Shown one piece after another: positions 9,938-20,447 of a stretch of 64,000 bases of DNA. The notes beneath the pieces are model-generated. The model made no database searches and was not told the origin of the DNA. It saw only the letters and a program-made list of their open reading frames with translations. This DNA comes from Sacculina carcini (Eukaryota > Arthropoda > Thecostraca > Sacculinidae): contig OU696592.1 in assembly GCA_916048095.2 (NCBI GenBank), positions 4,126,427 through 4,190,426 of the forward strand, read 5' to 3'. Positions within the stretch are counted from its first letter, which is position 1. Each line of letters opens with the position of its first letter. The position numbers were made by a program, and so were the translations under genes.

Positions 9938-12619
9938 CAAACTGTTTGGCCGGGGGACTTTGTTGAATTTGAGGTTCCCAACTTTGCCTCTGATAAGATG
10001 GTGTCCATCGAGCCTAGCGCAAACTTTTCAGGTGCCAAGGGCATTCAATTGTGGCCACTTCCATCACTCACACAGATCGTCGCGGGAGGAATTCGGGTAC
10101 CTAATCACGGCGATCTTCCGCTTCATATACGTTCATGTGACCATGTGTGTACATTGTTTTCCGTATCATCTGATCACAATGTTGCGCCACCGCGAGACAC
10201 AGCGTATTCACGCATTGCTTCAGTCACACGTCGTTCTTTGCCGGTTTCTGTTTTGAGCACGATTAAATTTGATCCAGATAATGTCCTTCCATCGGAAATT
10301 CGCACTCAATTCCATCACACACTTTCTGAGTACGGTAAAGTGTTTGACAGTGACATCCCTGGTTATAACAATGCAGCAGGAAATATCTGTGGTGTCGTAA
10401 ATATTGGTTCTGTACAGCCCCCACAGCGAAAGGGTCGTTTACCTCAATATAACCGCTCGCGCCTAACCGATCTGCCAACCAAATTTGACGAATTGGAATC
10501 AGCAGGAGTGTTCAAAAAGCCCGAAGATGTTGGAGTAGATGTTGAATATGTGAACCCCTCATTTCTAGTGCACAAGCCAAGTGGAGGTAGCCGTCTTGTT
10601 ACTGACTTTTCCTCTGTTGGCCAGTACAGTAAGCCACCGCCGTCTCTTATGCCGGATGTTGACTCGACCTTGCGAATTATTGGAGGGTGGAAGTATATAA
10701 TATCCACAGATCTTGCTCAGGCGTATTTTCAGATCCCCTTATCTCAGCACTCGATGAAATACTGCGGTGTTATAACGCCATTCAAAGGGACTCGAGTGTA
10801 TGCTCGATGCGCAATGGGGCTACCAGGCTCAAAGGCAGCTCTAGAGGAGTTCATGTGCATAGTATTAGGAGATCTCATTCAGGAAGGCCACGTAGTCAAG
10901 CTGGCAGACGATCTGTTTTGCGGTGGTAACACACCCGAGGAGATTTTATCCACATGGCGCTTGGTTTTAGCAGCTCTTGACAAATGTAACTTGCGGTTGT
11001 CGCCTAGCAAGACAATCATCTGTCCTCGCAAGGCCTCTATTCTCAGATGGGTGTGGTCGGATGGGTATTTGAGTGCAAGTCCACATCGAGTCTCCACACT
11101 TGCCTCATGTAATTCGCCGAAAACTGTGAAGCAAATGCGCAGTTTCATTGGTGCTCATAAAGTTTTGAGTCTTGTAGTAAACAACACATCACAATTCTTA
11201 ACTCCACTAGAGTCTATGTGTGCAGGACGCGAATCTGCGGAAAGTCTTCAATGGTCGGATGAACTCATAGCAGCGTTTCAGGCGGCCCAACAACACCTTC
11301 GGTCCAATAAATCTATTGTCATTCCAAGACCTTCAGACTATCTTTGGATAGTCACTGACGGATCAAGCAAACAGCATGGCATTGGCGCTACACTATACGT
11401 CACTCGTAACAAACGTACACTGTTGGCAGGCTTTTTCAGTGCAAAGCTTCGCGTACACCAGGTCACATGGCTACCATGCGAAATAGAGGCCCTCGGCATT
11501 TCGGCGGCCACACGTCACTTCGCACCATTCATAATCCAGTCCAATATGCAATGCACGGTCCTCACCGACAGCAAGCCATGTGTTCAGGCTTATGAAAGGC
11601 TTACGCGCGGTGAATTTTCAGCAAACCCACGCGTGACTACCTTCCTTTCCGCAGTCAGTCAATACCATGTGCGTGTATTACACTTGGCCGGTTCCGTGAA
11701 TCTTCCGTCCGATTTTGCGAGCCGCAATGCCCCCACGTGCGACGAACATTCGTGTCAAGTGTGTGCATTTGTTTCTCGCATGGAAGACGCCACAGTGCGA
11801 TCCATCCAAGTTGACGACATCCTCTCGGGCAAATCACGCTTGCCTTTCGCCACACGACAAACGTGGAAGACAGCACAAGAAGAATGTCCTGATCTGCGTC
11901 GAACAAAAACCCATTTATCGCAAGGAACACGACCAACACGGAAACATACCAATGTTCGTGACGTCAAACGCTATTTACAGACCTGTTCTCTTGCTAGTGA
12001 TGGTGTACTTGTCGTGAGACGTCCAGCACCATTTTCTGTCACACGTGAATGTATCGTGATACCACGTTCTGCGACGCCCGGTCTATTGAGTGCGTTACAC
12101 TTGCGCCTTTCACATCCCACACAACACCAATTGAAACAAGTATTCACAAGGTATTTTTTCACATTAGATTTGGATACTCATCTCAAAACTCTTTATTCAG
12201 GATGTCAGACATGCGCATCACTCAGGAAACTCCCTCTTCCTCTTGTTAAATCCACCACAGCGCCACCAGTCTCTTCGGTCGGGATTTCGTATGCTGCCGA
12301 TGTGATGCATTTCCACCGCCAACTCATCTTGGTGGTACGGGAAACAGTGACTTCTTTTACACTCACAAGTCTTATCCCTGACGAAACAGCTCTTTCATTG
12401 GAGTCGGCACTCATCACTTTATGTGTCCAATTGCGCGCTGCAAATAGTTCAGTTATTACTGTCCGAGTCGATCCGGCTCCAGGATTTGTGAGTCTGGTGT
12501 CGAGTCCTCGACTTCAAAGCGTTGGCATTACACTCGAAGTAGGTTGTGCTAAAACTGCAACAAGAATCCAGTTGCGGAACACGCCATCGGTGAGCTTCGT
12601 GATGAACTCAAACGTCTGA
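9938..12619 (+). pseudogene. Pol: reverse transcriptase, RNase H, integrase N-part
   Basis: Same frame as gag-protease, open from 9938; the first internal ATG is at 9998. RT features: FLVHKPSGGSRLVTDFS, TDLAQAYFQIPL, ARCAMGLPGS and a catalytic box KLADDLF (LADD rather than the usual YxDD). RNase H: VTDGSSKQHGIG and the downstream VLTDSKPCV. Integrase: an HHCC zinc domain (HLRLSH ... CQTC) and the first two core aspartates (AADVMH, VRVDPAPGF). Near 12555-12565 the integrase frame shifts to frame 1 and the present frame stops at 12619. The broken integrase implies an inactive copy. Confidence 0.85.
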
Positions 12620-13278
12620 ATCCGGACGCGAGAAGTGTTTCATCCTCTGATTTGGCCATTGCTACATCTCTACTGAATTCGCGATTGAGAGGCCCTGGAT
12701 TATCATCCCAGGAGATGTATTTTTCCCGTGATCAATTCTCTCATTCCAACATTCCTCTCGATGATCACAAGCTCATCATGCATCAACACACCAAACGCCT
12801 TTCGAACCATCCTCACAACTATTCTTCCAAATCGCACCATCGCCGACCCATGCCGAGGCCCATCCATCTGAAGGTCGGAGACTTGGTATATCTTGCTGTT
12901 GACCGTGACAAGGCCCAACCTCGTCCTCGATACTTGGTTGTATCCATCCAGGGTGATTTCTGCCAAATACGCAAATTTACCGAGTCACAACTTCGAGCCA
13001 AGTTGTATTCCGTCAGACTAAACGAATGTTATCATATTACGACGATTGAACAACAAACACCTCTTGTATGTGACACCGACGATGAGCAGGGCTCGTCAGA
13101 TGACGAGTTGGTAGCGACCGTACCACCAGAAATATCTTCTCCACCATCCGAGTTAGACGAGGCAACATCACATCTGAACCATTTGAGTGAGCCGGAGAGT
13201 AACACATTCACTCCCACCGCGAGACCTCAACGTGTTAGGAAAATGCCTAAGAGATTTGAGGAATTTGTGCTGTCATGA
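12565..13278 (+). pseudogene. Integrase C-terminal part (frameshifted)
   Basis: The continuation of integrase in another frame. It begins with the stretch containing the third catalytic residue (the E of AEHAIGEL) and an SLLNSRLRGPGLS region. A C-terminal module follows (LKVGDLVYLAVDRDKAQPR) that resembles the chromatin/DNA-binding tail of gypsy integrases. It ends at tga 13276-13278. The switch from the upstream frame is consistent with a single-base loss in an A-run. Confidence 0.8.
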
Positions 13279-13324
13279 GTTTTTTCCTTCAATTTTGTGT
13301 CTGTAGGTATACTTGTATGTATGC

Positions 13325-13326
<2 letters not shown>

Positions 13327-13408
<82 letters not shown>
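13327..13408. repeat. (TA)n microsatellite
   Basis: About 40 TA units between the integrase stop and the 3' LTR. Confidence 0.95.
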
Positions 13409-13410
<2 letters not shown>

Positions 13411-13597
13411 TGCTCAATTTACTTGGAACGAGCATCATACCGGTTGCAATGTTGTCAGTTGTACACTGGTTATTGTCGATAAGTTTATTATATGTATGTC
13501 TTGTATACTTGCATTCCTCATCATCATTAGACCATCTGACCACTAACTGCATTTGTCTGTTTTTTCGAAAGGAGAAGAAAAACAGGCCACCAGGCCA

Positions 13598-13832
13598 CGC
13601 CAGCCTTGCGTCGCGTTAACATTGTGTGAGCGTGTATGTATGTTGGTGTGTAACTGTGTGAACGTTCATGGTTACACGCGGTGAAGCTCGTGACACATGA
13701 TCCTTGTGTAAGCGTCTATGTATGTCCGTGTGCTAGAGTGGGGTGTATGAACGAGTGTAACATTGTCAGCAGTTAGCCTCGTGTTGTGTCCAGGAATACA
13801 TTGCAGTTCAGCCAACGTGTTCATTACTGTCG
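13598..13832 (+). repeat. 3' LTR
   Basis: It matches the split 5' LTR nearly base for base from agccttgcgtcgcg to ttactgtcg, apart from lacking the 63-bp block. A purine-rich tract (aaaggagaagaaaaacagg, 13568-13586) just upstream is the likely polypurine tract. Confidence 0.88.
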
Positions 13833-14156
13833 CTGAATAAAACGATCGAGGGTCTTGCCGCATTCTTGGCGTCTAGTAGCTAGCAAATGGCGAGCGAAAA
13901 CCTCGTTTGTTGGCGTCACATAGATAGAGTGCAACAACGTTAAAGCGTCCTCGTAGCAGGAGCATTTTGATATATGTTCGTACACAGTAGGAGACACATA
14001 GTTCATCAGCAGGTTGAGTTTGTCCACATCAGGATTGGAAGGCAGAACAGACTAAAGAAAATTCTGAAAAGTTCTCTTCCCGTGACCCAACTGTTTTGAA
14101 GACGCCGCTGAACTCGGGTCAGCGTCGAATCTTTCGGGTCTCATTAGACGATCCAT
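13833..14156 (-). pseudogene. Gypsy-type gag relic, N-terminal half
   Basis: On the minus strand an ATG at 14156 (MDRLMRPERFDADPS) opens a gag-like frame. It has an internal stop near 14055, then continues with NPDVDKLNLLMNYVSP and CGKTLDRFIQ up to 13833. There it is cut by the LTR element; the natural continuation (ALKLLAKD...) is at 4240 and below. The uninterrupted frame on both sides identifies the insertion point. Sequence to the right (14157-14260) contains a repeated ttcagtgtaataaa phrase that may belong to the leader or LTR of this older element. Confidence 0.75.
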
Positions 14157-14259
14157 AGTTCAGTGTAATAAATTGTAGTGAAAATCGTGTTGAGCCCAAG
14201 TAGGCTTTATTACACTGAACTCAGCATGATACCTGGCACAAACAAAGCAAACAATTTAT

Positions 14260-14680
14260 CAGAGAAATACATGAACTTGACTTTAATTAACGAAGCAATT
14301 TAGCATACCTGCCCAATACAGCGGCTTGTTTTATACAACGAAAAACCAAATACGCCCTTACAACTCCACAATCGAAACATTCATATCAGGTGCCAACTTG
14401 ACTGTTGATGAACAACTAGTAAAATGTCAACGTTGAACAAATGGACCTCGCCTCGGCGTCAGTACTCTCTCCCTCCCTCTCTCTTTCTCACTCTCTTTCT
14501 TTCCTATCCTCTTTATTTTGCTCTCTCTCTGTCTGTATGTATGTCTGTATTATACACAAGCTGTGTCGAGCACTTGTCATGCAACAAATCAGCTGTCGTG
14601 GCAGCTGTAGTATTGTTCTCTCTCACTGTGGCTCTATCATATTCCCCGCTCTCTGACACTCTCTGACACTCCTTTCTGCA

Positions 14681-14711
<31 letters not shown>

Positions 14712-15530
14712 TCTTACACTCTGACCAACTCGCAAACTCTCTGCTGCGTGCACATTGATTTGCACATTGAAATCATTGATTGATTTGCTTGTGTCGTGAT
14801 ATTTTGCAGTTCACACTGGAATTATTATTCATATTATTACTCTTAGTATTGAAGTCAAAGAACACACGGATGTCAGTTTTAGTGCATTGCGTTTCAGTGC
14901 TTCATCATTTCTCCTCCGATCAACCGATCAATGGCGGATCTAGAGGGCTTAAAATGGAGGGTTACCAGTAGGCGCATTTATGACCCATGCTTCGGGAAGT
15001 GAAAGCAAGGAGTTTTCAATCATTGTATGACACGTATTGGCTTTAGAAGTTTAAAAAGATAACTCTAGAAGGTGTTTGACTCGAATTATACCCGGCTGTT
15101 AGGTTGTATTCTGCTAATATAGATCATCTAATTTTGATTATTATGGATTATATTTCTTGTGCAGTACATTTATCTCCTTTTAACCGTGCTCCTGAGCTCT
15201 GTCCTGGTAATATTATATATGATTTCCATGTCTTTCATTCATCTAAGTCTTTGACTTCATTCTCTTCACTCTCATTCTTATTATGAAAACTCTGATTGTT
15301 TTATTTATATTTATTTCTCTTCTTATCAATTTTTCCGACAGCCTCTGGAAGAGCTCGACTTGATAAGCATGAGAATATCAAGAAAAATTATAGCAAAAAA
15401 AACAAACAAAATATGTCACATTTTATCATCGTTGCAGTAGCGCGCCGAAATATATCACGTGAAATATTTTCAGCGTTGAAAATATACCGAGCTTTGATGC
15501 TGGCAATTTTTTCAGCTCGATCATTCTTCG
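14260..15530. other. No gene recognised; CT-rich low complexity
   Basis: CT-rich tracts at about 14455-14560 and 14660-14700 and a short (CA) run at 14695-14712. The rest is AT-rich unique sequence leading into the secreted-protein ORF. A cacgtg palindrome lies at about 15449, some 110 bp before the ATG. No convincing TATA box is identified. Confidence 0.5.
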
Positions 15531-15558
15531 TTGTTGAGTGCAACAGTTAGTGCGCAAC

Positions 15559-18507
15559 ATGAAGCTCTCTTTAATGCTCTGCCTTTTCCTGCTGTTATCA
15601 GCGGGCGATGGCAAACACCACCCTAATCTACAACGTCCACCGGACGATGCTACCGAAAACAGGGATACGTCTAAGGACAGCCCAGGTTTTCGAGCGAGAC
15701 ATACCATCAAATGCAACGATCCATCTCTAACATCTGGAAACACGGATTCGTCAGGTCAACAGGCTGATGATGAGTGGGATCGCATGGCCTCTGACCTGTT
15801 GAACAAGAACTTCACCAACATACAATGGAACGGCCACGATATGACAGTAATATTCCAACCGGACGAAGGGAATTTTCGCAAGTGGATACTGGCAGTCTAT
15901 TCTTGGCCCCGTCAACCACATAATACTGAGGACAACGACCGCAAGAGTGGAATACAAAATACCGAAGAGGGAAGAGTAGATTCTTCTGAAAACGACAGCC
16001 CGAAAAAGAATCTAGATGAGCCTGCGGGCAATCAGTTATCAGAATCTGGACTTCCTTACTCTTCAACTGCTCCAGTAGACAATGAATATCTCAATTCTGA
16101 CGGAGCGAAGAGAAGAAAACGTGAATCACCGGACTCTAAAATGAAAACACCGTACTGGAAAGAAACTCACCGCTTGCTGCATCTGGCCAATAACGACAAT
16201 CCTAGCTCGTCAGACGAGAGTAACATGCATCTGTTGCTCGTGCGTCACACAAACAGCATGGAATCGTTGGACTTGGACAATGCCCTGGCCAGACTGCGAC
16301 GAATGATGTTCAAGATTTTTGGACGCTGTGCTCCTTCGATGCGTCGAAGACGTTATCTTGGTCTCCGTAAACACATAAAGGTTCAAAGTAAACCGAAACA
16401 ACCGCCGGGATTATCACAAGAAGAACTTCTTAGAAGAGCAGCATTGCATGAGCGAATTGCAAGGATTCAGAAGGGCATACTAGACAACATACAGCACCAA
16501 ACACCAGAAGTAGTTTCTTCCAAGCCCACTTTGGTTCATGCATCAAATGAGCCATCAAGACCGTCAAGTCCTGTTGGAACACATGCACTGGATGATGTCA
16601 AAACTACGAATGAAAACGTATTGCAGGATATTGCGAACAGTGCAGGAAAGCTCCAGAAACACACAACCATCGTCAAAGTAGGGGAAATGTTCGAGGATGC
16701 TGAAAGTCACGATCGAGCAATTATATTGGATCCTAGCAATCCTGTAGAATCACTGTCGGAAGACCCACTAGAAGAGCTCACCGATAAATCTCGAATACTG
16801 GAACACTTTTATGACCCTCAGTCACCCCATTATGAGGTCAAAACGGATAAAAAACCGGTTTTCCACCAGGGTCAAATGGATAGAATGCAGGAGATACACG
16901 ACAGAGTGTATCAGTTACTGCTTCCTAAACATGGCATGGTGCGACCTTTGTCTGCTCCACACGACATCTCCGATCTCAAAATGACCACGAGGATTCTGAG
17001 CAGTGGACATGCTGTTGACCAGACTGATTTGCTCAACAATAATAAAATAGAGCGTCAGCCAATTAAATACACGGACATCTTCAACCCCAACGAAGCTCCC
17101 ATGTACAAACACGTGCTGAATAACGTGAAACTGGCACATGCTCATGATAAATTACGAAAACACACCAAATTTCCTACTCCAATAAGGAAATATAGTAAAC
17201 ATGCATCTGACAAGCAAAGGATTCACCCTACACACCGAGACCAACGGCTGTTGAAAACACGACATCAGAAGAGTCTAGAGAAAAAGGCCATGGATACTGG
17301 CAAGCGTGTTAGTCGGCATATTGGACAGTACACAAACGGTTTCTCCAGACAATTGCCGAGGATTCCCACGGAGAAGGCTTTGGATCATTCAATGCAAGTC
17401 CCGGAATACATCACTGTAAATGAAGAGCCAAATGAGGATGTTGAAGATGCTGCAGGTCACGACCCGGCCAGTCTTATCGAACCCGTCGATCTTGGGAATC
17501 CGCGCTTCAATATCAATTTGCAAAAATATCAGCTAGAGGAGCAGACAAGGAATCGACGCACATTGGCACACTTTTATGACCCTCAGTCACCCCATTATGA
17601 GGTCAAAACGAATACACCCCCAGTTTTTCACCAGGATCAAATGGATAGAATGCAGGAGATACACGACAGAGTGTATCAGTTACTGCTTCCTAAACATGGC
17701 ATGGTGCGACCTTTGTCTGCTCCACACGACATCTCCGATCTCAAAATGACCACGAGGATTCTGAGCAGTGGACATGCTGTTGACGAGGCTGACTTGCTCA
17801 ACAATAATAAAAAAGAGCGTCAGCCAATTAAATACACGGACATCTTCGACCCCAACGAAGCTCCCATGTACAAACACGTGCTGAATAACGTGAAACTGGC
17901 CCATGCTCATGATAAACAAATCAGATATCCTAGTCCACTGAAAAAAGTTGGCGAGCATAAAACTCATGGTGCAAAACACCGAGACCATGGTCGAGTTTCT
18001 AGCGATGCTGAGAAGACCGTGGACTCAGGAACGATTCATAATCGGCATATTGGTGTTTCGAAGCACGGCTTTACCAGACGTTTGCCAGATAGTCGAGGGG
18101 AAAATGTTGCGTATAATTCAGTGCACATCCATCTCAATGACGATCTGTTGAGCAATCAGTTGGAAGATGAACGTTATCTGAATGATCCACGAAACAACGG
18201 TGACGACGCATTACAAGAACGATTGATGAAGAAGGATCATCATCACACAACGTCCACTGGAGAACAGAACGCAGAAGTAGAGGGAACAGGCATCCACACA
18301 GCCAGTGTTATGCCAGAATCTTATTCTGACCCCTCATTGGTGATGAATAGTCCCACCGAAAACAAACCGAAGATTACGGACGGAAACAAACAGGAGATGA
18401 ACAATATTCAGGACAGGGTGTACCAATATATCCAGCCGAAACATCGCATGGCACAACCACAGGATATGTACCATCAGAGACTTTCATCTCAAATTTCGCA
18501 ACACTGA
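15559..18507 (+). CDS. Predicted secreted protein with internal 255-residue duplication, function unknown
   Basis: An uninterrupted 982-codon ORF. I chose the ATG at 15559 because it gives a clear signal peptide (MKLSLMLCLFLLLSAGDG). The rest is hydrophilic and rich in His, Lys, Asp and Asn, with no membrane segment. A furin-type site RRKR-E lies at residues 185-189; RRRR occurs near residue 260. Residues about 414-530 and 669-785 are nearly identical repeats (HFYDPQSPHYEVKT ... LNNVKLAHAHDK). Each contains DRVYQLLLPKHGM, and a third short copy (DRVYQYIQPKHRM) lies near the C terminus. Flanks of the two repeats are diverged but alignable (RHIG..., GF.R.LP). No family recognised. A secreted precursor or extracellular matrix/adhesive protein is possible but is inference. 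No intron is needed. Confidence 0.8.
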   Translation: MKLSLMLCLFLLLSAGDGKHHPNLQRPPDDATENRDTSKDSPGFRARHTIKCNDPSLTSGNTDSSGQQADDEWDRMASDLLNKNFTNIQWNGHDMTVIFQPDEGNFRKWILAVYSWPRQPHNTEDNDRKSGIQNTEEGRVDSSENDSPKKNLDEPAGNQLSESGLPYSSTAPVDNEYLNSDGAKRRKRESPDSKMKTPYWKETHRLLHLANNDNPSSSDESNMHLLLVRHTNSMESLDLDNALARLRRMMFKIFGRCAPSMRRRRYLGLRKHIKVQSKPKQPPGLSQEELLRRAALHERIARIQKGILDNIQHQTPEVVSSKPTLVHASNEPSRPSSPVGTHALDDVKTTNENVLQDIANSAGKLQKHTTIVKVGEMFEDAESHDRAIILDPSNPVESLSEDPLEELTDKSRILEHFYDPQSPHYEVKTDKKPVFHQGQMDRMQEIHDRVYQLLLPKHGMVRPLSAPHDISDLKMTTRILSSGHAVDQTDLLNNNKIERQPIKYTDIFNPNEAPMYKHVLNNVKLAHAHDKLRKHTKFPTPIRKYSKHASDKQRIHPTHRDQRLLKTRHQKSLEKKAMDTGKRVSRHIGQYTNGFSRQLPRIPTEKALDHSMQVPEYITVNEEPNEDVEDAAGHDPASLIEPVDLGNPRFNINLQKYQLEEQTRNRRTLAHFYDPQSPHYEVKTNTPPVFHQDQMDRMQEIHDRVYQLLLPKHGMVRPLSAPHDISDLKMTTRILSSGHAVDEADLLNNNKKERQPIKYTDIFDPNEAPMYKHVLNNVKLAHAHDKQIRYPSPLKKVGEHKTHGAKHRDHGRVSSDAEKTVDSGTIHNRHIGVSKHGFTRRLPDSRGENVAYNSVHIHLNDDLLSNQLEDERYLNDPRNNGDDALQERLMKKDHHHTTSTGEQNAEVEGTGIHTASVMPESYSDPSLVMNSPTENKPKITDGNKQEMNNIQDRVYQYIQPKHRMAQPQDMYHQRLSSQISQH

Positions 18508-19751
18508 CCAAATGGTCGGTCAAGCTGATTGGCTTCAATCAGCTACGGCCGATCAACAATAATTTTCGGCCCTGAAAGGCGGAGTTCCGCCTTGCAAAAT
18601 CAACATCAGTATACAAAATACACATTTGAAAGTTCACAGTCCACATACGCGACGACGCACCCAGTGCAGTTAACTCAGATCGGGTTCACTAGAAGCGCGG
18701 TGCATGGTTGAGACTGATAGGTCCGCCGTGTTGCGCACATACATCGTGCAAGCGGCGAGAATCAGTCGTGTGTTTGACACTGTGTTGTGTGGCTCACGTC
18801 GGTGAGAGCCGTATAACGCGTGTCTTGATCTCGCCGTCTCGAGAAGAGACTGCGACAGTAAGCGACTGTGTGAAGGTGGCGTTGGCAGTGGTCGAAGGGG
18901 AGGTTGGAGGACCACACGCATTAACAACAGACAGACGGACATTGACACAGCGATCCATCAAGACTTGATGATCACGGTCGGTTGACTTAGTCTTTGTGTC
19001 TGTCTGATAAAGAACCTCAACGGCACCGAAGAATATCGCGGAGCACAAGAGTGTTTGAACCCCGGGCATGGAACAGTGCTGCAACTCGGAGATTTCAAAG
19101 TGAATCTCGAGATGTCAGCTGGTCAGGTTCAATGGTTCAGTGAAAAGGATCATTACACCGATGTCGGGGGTACAGCCGACCGAGCACAAAGTTCCACTGG
19201 TAATTCATTGCCGAGAACTGAGTGACTTTGTCGAGTTTTACACAAACAACGAGGAGATATCCTTGCGAGCTAATTAGCTGCGACAGTGAAGACAACTGCA
19301 GGACGGTGTCACAGTTGTTCAACTGAAGTCTGCTTGCTTGCAAACCAACGTGACCAAGGATCTATGGCAGTACCAGGTGATGTGGCCGAATGGAGTGCAT
19401 CGTGTCCTGACACGACTCAGCTTCAATGTCCAAACCTACGAAGGCCTTGCTCACGATCCTTGTGAAGACGTCGTTGGACGAGAAACCAGAGCTCAACCTG
19501 ATCACTACATCGATGAGAATATCGATAGGGATTACACAGTCCTTCATGAGTGGACAAGAACTCAGAAGGCTCATGCTGAGCTACGATCTCGAGACGAAAA
19601 CACGGGAACCATTGCGAAGGACGACTGTAAAGACTTCCTTCGCTAGCGTAACAGAAGTTTCCGATTGTGGTTCTATCGTTCAATACAGATTCTCCTCTTA
19701 AACCAAAGCTTGTTTTTCATATTTTATTCACAGCGAGTTGAAAATCCAACA
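18508..19751. other. No gene recognised (relatively GC-rich stretch)
   Basis: Open frames here are short (the longest is 102 codons at 19338-19646) and have no recognisable domain. A phrase like 'tgtctgataaagaacctcaacgg' near 19000 could be a degenerate LTR end, but I could not find a partner copy. eIF3h upstream exons were looked for and not found. Confidence 0.4.
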
Positions 19752-20184
19752 CTCATTGGCGTATGGCGATATTTTGAAATTATAAAAACAATTAATGTAG
19801 ATCAAAATTTGAAATATCATGCAATATCGAAAGTGAGAAATTAACACGCTATAAATATCACGTGACAGTTATCATGATGAAGTTTAAATGCGCCTAGATT
19901 TGTTCTCCTTGACGAATATGTTTGGGCGTAAATATTGCACTCGTGAGAGCGGCAACACAGCAAACATAAACAAACGCATAAACACGAAACAAACAAACAC
20001 ATACACACACACACACACACATTTCAAACATTAGCTTGGCAGCGGATAAATGGCAACGTTTAACAGGATAAATGGCAACGTTTAACAAGATAAATCTCCT
20101 AGTTAAACATGAACAAATAGACTAGCATGCTGGGTTTAAATACCATATTGAAGGTCGCATTTGACCGCTGAATTGAACATAGCG
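19752..20184. repeat. Dispersed repeat, copy 2 (SINE-free)
   Basis: It matches 2964-3690 without the SINE. The junction gaaattataaaaacaattaatg represents the pre-insertion state. It contains a short (CA)n at about 20003-20021. Confidence 0.75.
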
Positions 20185-20226
20185 TCATTTATAACTTGTT
20201 AGTTGAGTGTATCACATGGAATATAG

Positions 20227-20227
<1 letters not shown>

Positions 20228-20266
<39 letters not shown>
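20228..20266. repeat. (GT)n directly upstream of the eIF3h splice acceptor
   Basis: About 19 GT units run straight into the acceptor cag at 20267-20269, replacing a polypyrimidine tract. Confidence 0.9.
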
Positions 20267-20267
<1 letters not shown>

Positions 20268-20269
20268 AG

Positions 20270-20393
20270 TCCCGGCCTGGTGCGTCACATGCGCGGCCTG
20301 ATGGAATGTTCTGACGAGTTGTCGCAGGTTCATCAGTACCAGAAAATGGTGGCCAAACAGCAGATTGACAAACAACGCTACCTGCAGCGTCGG
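20270..20393 (+). CDS. EIF3H: eIF3h, penultimate coding exon
   Basis: The translation (phase: one base then codons) contains HMRGLMECSDELSQVHQYQ and KQQIDKQRYLQRR. These align by eye with the C-terminal helical region of translation initiation factor 3 subunit h (LLMDRVDEMSQ ... QYQQRR in the human protein). The acceptor is (GT)n-cag at 20267-20269 and the donor is gttatt at 20394. The exon ends in phase 0, compatible with the next exon. Confidence 0.85.
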
Positions 20394-20402
20394 GTTATTA
20401 AA

Positions 20403-20447
<45 letters not shown>

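Larger units (their letters stand above)
4241..13832 (+). mobile_element. Ty3/gypsy-type LTR retrotransposon (with nested non-LTR insertion)
   Basis: It has LTRs (4241-4428 plus 8248-8357, and 13598-13832), a likely primer-binding site directly after the 5' LTR (tggtggcagcgc, 8358-8369), a gag-protease ORF, and pol in the order RT, RNase H, integrase. It was inserted in opposite orientation into an older gag gene. The three bases ctg occur at both edges (4238-4240 and 13833-13835); the exact target duplication is uncertain. Without the nested element it is about 5.8 kb. Protease-RT-RNase H-IN order places it in the gypsy superfamily. One stop codon and one frameshift interrupt the reading frame, so this copy is probably inactive. 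Confidence 0.88.

Noticed and set aside
14455-14720. ORFs in the CT-rich region (Ser/Leu-rich peptides)
   Set aside because: Low-complexity translation with no domain and no splice or start context.
19338-19646. 102-codon ORF as part of eIF3h or another gene
   Set aside because: No recognisable MPN or other domain and no convincing splice sites linking it to 20270.
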